From contig CANOZK010000013.1 of assembly GCA_947571775.1 (NCBI GenBank), forward strand, positions 1 through 57,778: 57,778 bases of DNA. The letters are read 5' to 3'. Source of the DNA: an uncultured Lachnospiraceae bacterium. Lineage in GTDB: Bacteria > Bacillota > Clostridia > Lachnospirales > Lachnospiraceae. Shown piece after piece: positions 25,288 through 32,343 of the stretch (position 1 is its first letter; each line of letters starts with the position of its first letter). The notes under the pieces were generated by a model. That model did not search any database and had not been told where the DNA came from. It saw only the letters and a list, made by a program, of their open reading frames with translations. The position numbers and the translations under genes were made by a program.

Positions 25288-25317
25288 GCGATTGAGGCTG
25301 ACGATGGTGTGGTTTCC

Positions 25318-25361
25318 TATAGAAAAATGAGCTTGTCCAACTTCTTTCAGACAAGCTCATT
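25318..25361 (-). terminator. Strong terminator upstream of the defence operon
   Basis: AATGAGCTTGTC (25326-25337) and GACAAGCTCATT (25350-25361) form a perfect 12-bp stem. On the minus strand it is followed by TTTTCTAT. It ends transcription of the 70-codon ORF at 25365-25577 and insulates the AbiE promoter. Confidence 0.8.
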
Positions 25362-25364
25362 CTA

Positions 25365-25577
25365 TCACGCCTCATAATTATAATAGACATCTGCATCCGC
25401 TACCGCATAGAGGTTTATCCATCTCGGAGTGCCACCAAGCTGGATAAAATAAGGCTTTCTGCCACCTTTCCTATATCTTTCCTCATCCCACTTGCCGATT
25501 CTTTCATAGCTGACAAAGCTATGTACAGATAAGACGAAAGCATTGGGCTTGTCCGCATAGGGCTTAATTTGGAACAT
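25365..25577 (-). CDS. Unrecognised 70-aa protein or 3' gene remnant at the right end of the element
   Basis: Translation from ATG at 25575-25577 gives MFQIKPYADKPNAFVLSVHS, YERIGKWDEERYRKGGRKPY and an end at YNYEA. A strong terminator follows 4 bases after the stop, so this is a genuine gene 3' end. There is no ribosome binding site before the ATG, and the ATG lies within the recombinase arm sequence. The 5' part may have been lost at insertion. In the excised circle the frame stays open across the joined site into the recombinase 3' end. I do not recognise a family. Confidence 0.45.
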   Translation of the reverse strand: MFQIKPYADKPNAFVLSVHSFVSYERIGKWDEERYRKGGRKPYFIQLGGTPRWINLYAVADADVYYNYEA

Positions 25578-25610
25578 TTCTGAGCACAAGATGGGTACAG
25601 AAGAACTGGC
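25571..25610. other. Right junction of the element (attR-like)
   Basis: GGAACATTTC (25571-25580) is the element arm and GGTA (25594-25597) is the shared core. cotJC resumes with the A at 25597 completing ACA (Thr63). A single base after the core differs from the left junction (C at 25598 versus G at 1246). That base shows the exchange took place within GGTA, because only C restores the conserved Thr of GTEELAHLE. Confidence 0.78.
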
Positions 25611-26025
25611 CCATCTGGAAATGGTTTCCACAATCGTGCATCAGCTCACACAGAATTTAAGCATGGACGAAATTGAGAACTCCGGTTTCGGTCCCTATTA
25701 CATCGATCACACCATCGGCGTATGGCCCCAGGCCGCAGGCGGCGTCCCCTTAAATTCCTGCGAGTTCCAGTCCAAGGGCGATCCAATCACCGACCTATTT
25801 GAAAATTTGGCTGCGGAACAGAAAGCACGCTCCACTTACGATAACATTCTGCGGGTTGTGAAAAACATGCCAGAGGTGGCCGATCCCATCCGTTTTCTGC
25901 GGGCACGGGAAATCGTCCATTTCCAACGTTTCGGTGAAGCGCTGCGCTCCCTGCAAGAACAACTGGATGCCAAGAACTTCTATGCGTTTAACCCCAGCTT
26001 TGACGCGCCGACGAAATGCGAATGA
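25591..26025 (+). pseudogene. cotJC: cotJC 3' part (codons 63-204), separated from its start by the element
   Basis: From GTEELAHLEMVSTIVHQL to APTKCE this is the main body of CotJC. In the rejoined numbering it holds predicted Mn ligands Glu65, His68, Glu136 and His170 (ELAH and EIVH motifs plus AAEQKA). The apparent ATG at 25591 belongs to element DNA and has no ribosome binding site, so the fragment is probably not translated on its own. It lacks ligand Glu35, which lies in the 5' part. No frameshift or stop is seen, which argues that the gene is still under selection and can be restored. Confidence 0.93.
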
Positions 26026-26558
26026 CCCAGATGATAAAAGTGCAAATGTCCCATGACCTTCGTCTGGCTTTAAGCCAGCTCTCCGAGGTTCCACCCCAAG
26101 CCTATGCCCTAATCAAAGGAAGCCCAGATTATCCGAATATCTGGGGAACTGCCCTGATGTACCCCTGCTGGGGCGGTACGCTCTTTTTGGCCGAAATACA
26201 AGGGCTGCCGTCGAAAGATGAACCCTGCGGCAAAGATATTTACGGTTTCCATATCCACAACGGCGCCGTCTGCTGCGAAACGCCAGATGACTTCTTTTCC
26301 CATGTAGGAGAACACTGGAATCCCGGACAATGCCCCCACCCTGCCCATGCCGGGGATCTTCCTCCTCTGTTCGGAAGCTGCGGATATGCGCTGACCCTCT
26401 TTTACACACGTAATTTTCTGCCGGAAGAAACGATTGGACACACTTTGATTGTTCACGATATGCTCGATGATTTTACCACCCAGCCCTCTGGGAACTCTGG
26501 AAAAAAAATTGCCTGCGGCGAGATTGTTGCCAACGAACAAATGGAACTCCTTCCCTGA
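26022..26558 (+). CDS. Cu/Zn superoxide dismutase-family protein
   Basis: A 178-aa protein with the Cu/Zn SOD signature. GFHIHNGAVC supplies His77 and His79, EHWNPGQCPHPAHAGDLPPL supplies His98, His106, His109 and Asp112, and LIVHDMLDDFTTQPSG supplies His145. All seven metal ligands of the family are present, and IACGEI keeps the disulfide Cys. No signal peptide is evident. The likely start overlaps the cotJC stop (ATGA at 26022-26025), so it is translationally coupled to cotJC. Together they would remove superoxide and then peroxide at the spore coat. While the element is in place, transcription from the cotJ promoter cannot simply reach it. Confidence 0.85.
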   Translation: MTQMIKVQMSHDLRLALSQLSEVPPQAYALIKGSPDYPNIWGTALMYPCWGGTLFLAEIQGLPSKDEPCGKDIYGFHIHNGAVCCETPDDFFSHVGEHWNPGQCPHPAHAGDLPPLFGSCGYALTLFYTRNFLPEETIGHTLIVHDMLDDFTTQPSGNSGKKIACGEIVANEQMELLP

Positions 26559-26644
26559 CAAATAACCGATACGCCGCAGCCCGTTCTTAACTTGACCCAC
26601 ACTTACACAATATAGCTCTCCTCTAATCCCTGGCAAACTGAACG

Positions 26645-26672
26645 AACTCCGGGTATACCATCACTCGGAGTT
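26645..26672. terminator. Terminator between the SOD gene and the converging small genes
   Basis: AACTCCG (26645-26651) and CGGAGTT (26666-26672) form a stem followed by CCTTTTG on the plus strand. It ends the cotJ-SOD transcript and overlaps the last codons of the 45-aa minus-strand gene. Confidence 0.6.
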
Positions 26673-26798
26673 CCTTTTGTCCTGCAAATTCTGATTTTTT
26701 CCAAAACCCTGCCCCATTTTTTCCGCCGCCGCCTTTATGTCCTCCAACGTAATGTTCATAAGCTCACTTTCCGTATAAGTTTCTTTGTTTTTCGCCAT
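26661..26798 (-). CDS. 45-aa protein, third small gene after the McrBC-like pair
   Basis: Translation gives MAKNKETYTESELMNITLED and IKAAAEKMGQGFGKNQNLQD, ending KRNSE. AGGAGAG lies just before the ATG, a good site. It overlaps the 49-aa gene by 35 bases in another frame. It is mostly hydrophilic and helical. No family is recognised. Confidence 0.55.
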   Translation of the reverse strand: MAKNKETYTESELMNITLEDIKAAAEKMGQGFGKNQNLQDKRNSE

Positions 26799-26913
26799 AA
26801 CTCTCCTGGCTGCAAACAAAACGGCGGTTTCGCATCTGGTTGTATTTCATCACATTTTCCACATCGTAGACCTGCTGCTTAATCTCATGGATTCCCACCA
26901 GATTCTTTTCCAT
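26764..26913 (-). CDS. 49-aa protein, second small gene after the McrBC-like pair
   Basis: Translation begins MEKNLVGIHEIKQQVYDVEN and continues VMKYNQMRNRRFVCSQES, ending NLYGK. It starts 6 bases after the stop of the 53-aa gene and has no strong binding site of its own, so translation would rely on coupling. It is a predicted helical protein with a basic centre. No family is recognised. Confidence 0.5.
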   Translation of the reverse strand: MEKNLVGIHEIKQQVYDVENVMKYNQMRNRRFVCSQESYGEKQRNLYGK

Positions 26914-26919
26914 AAGCGT

Positions 26920-27081
26920 TCAGCCGTCTGCGTCTGGGTTTTTGCCGGAAGATTCCCTCATGAAATGATCTACAAAATCGAACGTACTGTTTTGAAACAC
27001 AACCTCTTCCGATTCGTCTAGATCTTTTAACGCATAGTTGATAATTTTATCCAGCATTTCGCATACGGACTTTTTATCCAC
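26920..27081 (-). CDS. 53-aa protein, first small gene after the McrBC-like pair
   Basis: From GTG at 27079-27081, with AAGGGA upstream, the frame reads VDKKSVCEMLDKIINYALKD, continues LDESEEVVFQNSTFDF, and ends SGKNPDADG. The start overlaps the end of the DUF2357 gene by 8 bases. A longer frame from 27207 would lie inside that gene and is less likely. It is acidic and helical. No family is recognised. Confidence 0.5.
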   Translation of the reverse strand: MDKKSVCEMLDKIINYALKDLDESEEVVFQNSTFDFVDHFMRESSGKNPDADG

Positions 27082-30000
27082 GGAGCTGTCCCTTCGGGAA
27101 TAGCCCGCTTTCCATTGTCCGAGGCGCCATTTTTCTGCATTTGGGACAAGATACGTTCCAGCATGGACTCTTGTCTTCCTTTTTATTTTTACTCTTTTGC
27201 TGGGCAAAATAGTTTTCCAGATGCTTGCCCAGTTTCAAGTGGCAGACGCTGTTTGCGCAGTGGGTTTCCACTGTACGCATCTTGCACTTGTTACACCGAA
27301 TATAATATTTTGGAAAATTCCCCCTGGTCATTTTCTGCTCTATGTGCAAATCATTACTGCCGCAAATCCAACACCTGGCCCTATATGCGCCAAAATGTCG
27401 CTCCATAATCATTTGCAGAAGATGCGGCAGCCGATTAAGCTTCGGGTTCGCGATCACAATCCCCAACCGATTCTCATGATTGTCTTGTCCGCCCGACCAC
27501 TTGGCCCATTTTGCAAGACCGTCTGTGGACACTTCCCATTTGTTTTCCTCACATTCTTTCTTCCACAAGTGAGTGGCAAGCGCATCTGGATACGCCCCCA
27601 AATAATTTTGCGGATCGTAGGTCGCCTCAATTTTTTCACCATTGGAATCATCCAGATTTACACTTTTGGGTTCTATGGTATCTGTACAACTGTAAAGAAT
27701 AAACGAGCCATCGATCCTTCCGTCTGTGAGCCAATTGTAAAAGGGATCTTGCGCAGGGTTCATTCCATTGCCGAGTTCCCATGTATATTTCTGGAACGCC
27801 ACTTCGCAGAGTTCTTGGATTCCGTTGTAATATTGGATTTCACATTTATCAGCGGAATCCAATGTCTCACTAAATTTCTCTTCCGGCTGCCTTTCATCAG
27901 AAAATTTTTTTCCATTTGAAAACCGTTTGCCCTTGCACTTTGCATCCAGAATAAACATGCAGTTTTTACCGCCCATCTGCATCTGCATAACAATATCCGG
28001 CACCAAAGATTTTCTTTCGTGCAGCGTTCCGTCTTTTCTTTTGGCAAAATAACCGCCCGCCTTTAATTTTTCTTTGTCCAGGAAAAATCTTCGCTCATAC
28101 CATATGGTTACCGTCATCGTCTGACCGCCTACATCCCCTTGCAGATCAAACCGGCTTCCGCTAAATTCACCGCCCTTTAAGATTTCCCGGATATATCTTT
28201 TCAGACTGTCCGTCCCAGTCTCGTAGTCCCCGCTTTGATCATTGAGAAGTTTAAATTCATAGTCCTGCACAAAAATCCGAACCAGCTTCAGACAACTCCA
28301 TATTTCATAAAGATGCGGCAAATCCGCCACTGAGAATTCATTCTTTGGGTCTTTTGCATAATATTCCACACCCTCCATCTTCTGGGCGTCAGCCAGCATC
28401 ACCGCATACATTTTCCGATAATCTGGGTGAAAAGTAAACAGATTGGAAGTTTGGACGGGCGTTCTCACAGACTTTGTTGATTGCATAAGAGGAGTTTCTT
28501 CTCTTTGTTTTAGCTTTTCCTCCAGCTTCGTCCATCGTTTCTTTCGCTTCTGTTCATCCCGAATCCGACAATCCAAGTCAGCAAACGCTGTCTTTTTTTC
28601 CAGCGCCTCTTCATAAAATCCCAGGCTATCCGATTCACTTATAAAATTGTAAAATGCTTCTTTTCTCTGAAGCTTTTCCTCTTCACTTGCCCGGCTGATT
28701 GGATATCTCACTCTTTCAATCTCGGAAATCTTTCCATCCTTCTGATCAAATAGAGACAGAAAGTGGATCTCTTTAAATCGAAATCGAAATTCCGCATAAC
28801 CGTCATCCTTCTTTTTATAATATTTTTCATTGCAGACAATTGTCCCGCAGATGCCCACAATACTGCCTTTTGCAATCACTCGTTCATCGGATTGCAGATA
28901 GTAAAAAAGTCCGGCGGCCGCCTCTGTGCAATACATCGGCACAGAGACAAAAATGTATTTCGTGTCCTTGGCGCCAGGAAGCTCATACTTTTTCCACCCT
29001 GACCAGCCTTTCCCTTCTCCCTCCCATATTCTATGCCGGCAGCCCTCAATATCTATCACCTGTTGTCTGGAAACAAAATCCTGAGAATCCGCAAAACATT
29101 TCACGAAAACTTCCGGCCTGTTTTGCGCTTTCTTTCTAAAATGACGAAATTCCAGAATTCCTTGCTCCGTCCCGAACCAATCCTGCACGTGAAACTGAAT
29201 ATATACACCCATCTGGCAAAGAGCTTTCGATTCCTCTGGCTTGCGCCCCCACTCCTCTATCTGCTCTTTCAAGTCTTGTTTCAGATCGCCAATCCGATTT
29301 TCCAGTTCAGACTCACTGAGATTCAAACGGATCTGCATCCTGGCTCGTTCATTTTCCAATGCAGAGATTTCCATATCCCTGCGAACTTTCACCAGTTTTT
29401 TCAAAAGGTTTAGATGGGTCTTTATGGCGCGGTGCTCGAATGTGTCCAGGTCTTCTCTGTAAGAAATTGCGGAAACTTTATCTTTATGAAAAATTTCATG
29501 TTCAATCAGTGCCCTGACCGACAGTTTCTTTATCTTATGAAAAGATTCTTTTGTCTGAAAAGGTTTCAGCTCCGGTTGGGCATTGTTCTTTAGGGCGTCA
29601 AATACATTGCAAAAATTTGCAATCAGAGTCTCCGTCTCTTTATACAGATTGTCCGACCACCGCACGGCCATGGACATAGAGCTTTTATCATCTATGCAAA
29701 GCTGCTGCTCCATAGATATCAAATCAAAAACCAATTCCCGATAGAAATCTTTTTCTTCCTCTGTAACCTTCGCCACAAGACGCATCCACTCTTTTTGGCC
29801 ATCCGCAAAAGAAATCTGTATAGTCTCGCTGCCGCCTGCTGTGTAATGCCCCGTGAGATCGCGCTTTCCTGGAGGCGTAAAATAAAACAGCCCCCGTTCC
29901 CTGTCCGCGTATTTTTGATAGGGATATCCTTTCGGCTGCGTGTTCACCGCTTTCACCGAAACTGCTTGATCTTCCGGCATCCTGACGGCGATATCCACGT

Positions 30001-30208
30001 TTTGATAGCTCCCCTGCACCTTGGCTTTCAGATAGGTCTGCGTCAACAGCTCGCCGCCGTGGATCCAGGGTCCCACTTTTACGAAAAAAGGATATTCCGA
30101 AGGTTCCACCTCAAATAATTCTTTGCATCTGTATTCCCTTTCTTTTTTGTCATAGTCATATTTTATGTAAACAAGAATGACTTCTATGCCCTTCTTCTCC
30201 ATCCTCAA
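27074..30208 (-). CDS. DUF2357/McrC-like PD-(D/E)XK nuclease-domain protein
   Basis: A 1044-aa protein that pairs with the McrB-like AAA+ gene, overlapping it by 4 bases. The N-terminal 250 residues match the DUF2357 region of McrC-type partners. A helical segment lies at about 255-330. The nuclease core has PDIVMQMQMGGKNCMFILDAK at about 738-758, with Asp739 and the DAK pair as the PD-(D/E)XK residues. The C-terminus carries zinc ribbons (CWICGS with CNKC, and CPKC). McrC-type proteins supply the nuclease and stimulate the ring ATPase in modification-dependent restriction. The target (modified DNA or another nucleic acid) cannot be told. Confidence 0.78.
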   Translation of the reverse strand: MRMEKKGIEVILVYIKYDYDKKEREYRCKELFEVEPSEYPFFVKVGPWIHGGELLTQTYLKAKVQGSYQNVDIAVRMPEDQAVSVKAVNTQPKGYPYQKYADRERGLFYFTPPGKRDLTGHYTAGGSETIQISFADGQKEWMRLVAKVTEEEKDFYRELVFDLISMEQQLCIDDKSSMSMAVRWSDNLYKETETLIANFCNVFDALKNNAQPELKPFQTKESFHKIKKLSVRALIEHEIFHKDKVSAISYREDLDTFEHRAIKTHLNLLKKLVKVRRDMEISALENERARMQIRLNLSESELENRIGDLKQDLKEQIEEWGRKPEESKALCQMGVYIQFHVQDWFGTEQGILEFRHFRKKAQNRPEVFVKCFADSQDFVSRQQVIDIEGCRHRIWEGEGKGWSGWKKYELPGAKDTKYIFVSVPMYCTEAAAGLFYYLQSDERVIAKGSIVGICGTIVCNEKYYKKKDDGYAEFRFRFKEIHFLSLFDQKDGKISEIERVRYPISRASEEEKLQRKEAFYNFISESDSLGFYEEALEKKTAFADLDCRIRDEQKRKKRWTKLEEKLKQREETPLMQSTKSVRTPVQTSNLFTFHPDYRKMYAVMLADAQKMEGVEYYAKDPKNEFSVADLPHLYEIWSCLKLVRIFVQDYEFKLLNDQSGDYETGTDSLKRYIREILKGGEFSGSRFDLQGDVGGQTMTVTIWYERRFFLDKEKLKAGGYFAKRKDGTLHERKSLVPDIVMQMQMGGKNCMFILDAKCKGKRFSNGKKFSDERQPEEKFSETLDSADKCEIQYYNGIQELCEVAFQKYTWELGNGMNPAQDPFYNWLTDGRIDGSFILYSCTDTIEPKSVNLDDSNGEKIEATYDPQNYLGAYPDALATHLWKKECEENKWEVSTDGLAKWAKWSGGQDNHENRLGIVIANPKLNRLPHLLQMIMERHFGAYRARCWICGSNDLHIEQKMTRGNFPKYYIRCNKCKMRTVETHCANSVCHLKLGKHLENYFAQQKSKNKKEDKSPCWNVSCPKCRKMAPRTMESGLFPKGQLRG

Positions 30209-31995
30209 TTCTCCCAGTACCGAATCCGGTTATCATCTTTGCCCTGTTCTTCCATGGCTTTTAGCTTAGCCAGAGATTTTCTGCAATCGTGCTTTTCCAG
30301 GATTTCGTCTTTTAGCCTTTTAAGCGCCTCTTTCTTCTTTCCAGTATATTCCAAATCCAGAATCGGAAGGATTTTCTCTAACACAATCTCGTCAACCGTT
30401 ACATGGTTATCCTCCCAGCCAAGCCACTGAGCCGTATAGGAATCCAGCCGATTGGATACGGACAGTCCCGCCTCTTTCAAAAGCTCCCGGATTTCCTCCA
30501 GAATCGGTTTTATGGGATTGTCCTCTTGCGGCGGCAGTTTCTGAATTTCAAACCGACAGGCCGGAACCTGAAGATTTCCATCCAGCGACACAGTATCCGG
30601 CAAGGCTTCTTCTTCGCGTCTCTTTGTTTCCCCAGAGATTGTCCCCAGTTCTATAAGCGCGCTTCTGTCAATGACCTTGGGACTGATGGTTTTTGTGGTG
30701 GCGTCCGCATTGAGAGTGCCCACGAATCTCACGTTATTCGGAATAGCAAATTCTGGTGGGTAGTCCGCCATATCCGCCAAAATAGCAACCAGATGGGAGA
30801 AATCTTTTTGCTGTGCTTCCAAATCTTTTTGCTCTTTCTGCGCGTTTTCCCAAAGCTTGCTGGAATACAGATGCAGGGTATATGCCTTATTCTCCTCCCA
30901 GGTAAACGCATTGAGCATTTCGGAAAAATAATATTCCACGTTGGATAAATTCATCTCATCCAGAAGAATCAGATACAGCCGATCCGAATCCTTGCGCGCC
31001 TCTACAAGCGCATCCAAAAACTGTGTGGAAATGTATCTCTTGTCTACAATGTTGTAAAATCCCAGCAAATCCTGATTGTCCGTCCAATTGGACTGCACCT
31101 GCACACGCACGCACATCGCTCCAAGCGCTTTGGCCACCCCACGGGGCAGACTCGTCTTGCCCGTTCCCGGCCTTCCCCACAGAAGAATCAACTGCCTTGT
31201 CCGCAATGCGTTCAGAAACTGTTCCACCGTGGACTTTTCATAATAAAGATTCTTCTCCTTCCAGAGATAACTCCATACATCTTTTGCAAGCTGCCCATAT
31301 GTGGCGTAGTCATACATTTCTTTTTCGTCCGGCTTTTCTTTCTTTTCGGAGAAAATCCCAAGATCGATGTAACGTTGATATTCTTTTTCCAAGTAAGTAA
31401 GCGCTTCCTGCGCTTCCTGCTGCCGAGCCTCCAGTCTGTGGATTCCTTCTTGAAGATCGTGCAGCTTCTTCTCCTGTTTCTCCATTTTCTCCCGGATAAA
31501 GTTTTCGTAGCTGTCCTTTAGTTTATAAGCCACTTCCTTGGAAACCCATTCCCCGAACTTCGTTTCTCCGTCAAACTTGGCAATCTCTTTTTCCCCAAAA
31601 ACAAATCCTTCCCTCTGCCAAATTTCTCTTAACGAATCAAACAGTTCTTTTTTTAACTCCTCAAAGGATTCCATCTTTTTGATATTAAAAAGCTGTACTT
31701 CTTCTTTTCTGAATCTCGTGTGGATTCCCAAATCTCCTTGGACATAGTCATTTTGTAAAATAGAATCTTTTTCTGAACTGACACGCGCAGGGATTCCATC
31801 CGGCAGATCGCGAAAGAGCCGTACTGGGTTCCCCTGAAAATCATAGGGAACGACAAATAATATTTCTCCCCCTGTACTCTTCGCCGTTGCTCTTACTTTT
31901 CCGCCGACCTTCCCGTTTTTTATCCCCAATAGTTCGGTGATGTATTCCAGTTGCTTCTCACCGGACAACTGCTCATATTCGTCTTTGGTTTTCAT
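30205..31995 (-). CDS. McrB-like AAA+ motor protein with N-terminal OB-like and coiled-coil regions
   Basis: A 596-aa protein. Residues about 25-105 look like a small beta-barrel (cold-shock/OB-like). Residues about 165-212 are strongly coiled coil. The AAA+ module has Walker A GRPGTGKTS (274-282) and Walker B YLILLDEMNLS (341-351). The McrB GTP signature MNTADR is replaced by TLNADATTKTISPKVIDR, as in dynein-related McrB homologues that may use ATP. It forms a two-gene unit with the DUF2357 protein. AAGGCGG precedes the start. The architecture resembles coiled-coil McrBC relatives rather than classical McrBC. Confidence 0.8.
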   Translation of the reverse strand: MKTKDEYEQLSGEKQLEYITELLGIKNGKVGGKVRATAKSTGGEILFVVPYDFQGNPVRLFRDLPDGIPARVSSEKDSILQNDYVQGDLGIHTRFRKEEVQLFNIKKMESFEELKKELFDSLREIWQREGFVFGEKEIAKFDGETKFGEWVSKEVAYKLKDSYENFIREKMEKQEKKLHDLQEGIHRLEARQQEAQEALTYLEKEYQRYIDLGIFSEKKEKPDEKEMYDYATYGQLAKDVWSYLWKEKNLYYEKSTVEQFLNALRTRQLILLWGRPGTGKTSLPRGVAKALGAMCVRVQVQSNWTDNQDLLGFYNIVDKRYISTQFLDALVEARKDSDRLYLILLDEMNLSNVEYYFSEMLNAFTWEENKAYTLHLYSSKLWENAQKEQKDLEAQQKDFSHLVAILADMADYPPEFAIPNNVRFVGTLNADATTKTISPKVIDRSALIELGTISGETKRREEEALPDTVSLDGNLQVPACRFEIQKLPPQEDNPIKPILEEIRELLKEAGLSVSNRLDSYTAQWLGWEDNHVTVDEIVLEKILPILDLEYTGKKKEALKRLKDEILEKHDCRKSLAKLKAMEEQGKDDNRIRYWEN

Positions 31996-32343
31996 TTTCT
32001 AAATTCCGCCTTTCTAACTATATTGCAAGTTCTTCTTTAATTCCTTTTACCACACATGCTGAAAAATTGGTAAGCGCCAGCGCTTCCTGGGCGGTTTCAA
32101 TCTTTGACTTTACACTCAGTATAAGGTTTTTACTGTAAAATTACAAGAGAAGGCGCCGAACCATCCTTACCCAACGGATCAGTAATACCCCACAATCAGT
32201 CCGCTGTGAGGTATGGCTTTTGCCCGCAAAATATGCTAGAATAGACAGGTAACATAAAAACTTTAAGAAAGCAGGTAAAAGTTTGGAAGTAAATTTCTAA
32301 ATCTACCTGAATGACGCAGCAAGTGCGTCAGAAGGAGGAAATT
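31996..32343. other. Divergent intergenic region between the McrB-like and glgX-like genes
   Basis: This 348-bp region holds the minus-strand promoter at 32118-32146 and a plus-strand extended -10 (TGCTAGAAT near 32245) for the debranching enzyme. Between the minus-strand promoter and the McrB-like gene, an open frame with no ATG (about 32018-32130) encodes KIETAQEALALTNFSACVVK before TAG. This is either a short leader ORF or the remnant of an upstream gene. Confidence 0.4.
32118..32146 (-). promoter_or_regulatory. Promoter of the McrBC-like operon
   Basis: On the minus strand TTGTAA (32146-32141), 17 bases, TATACT (32123-32118), about 120 bases before the McrB-like start codon. Confidence 0.6.

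Larger units (their letters stand above)
1242..25597. mobile_element. 24.35-kb skin-like intervening element in cotJC
   Basis: The element is bounded by GGTA at 1242-1245 and at 25594-25597 and splits cotJC in frame. It carries a large serine recombinase at its left end, next to attL, as in the sigK skin and the SPbeta-type elements in spsM. No capsid, tail, relaxase or type IV secretion genes are seen. The cargo is metabolic, regulatory and defence genes. Some cargo genes are truncated or frameshifted, which suggests an old resident, but the recombinase and both junctions look intact. Excision during sporulation is inferred from the host gene and architecture. It could also be an ordinary island that simply inactivates cotJC. 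Confidence 0.88.
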
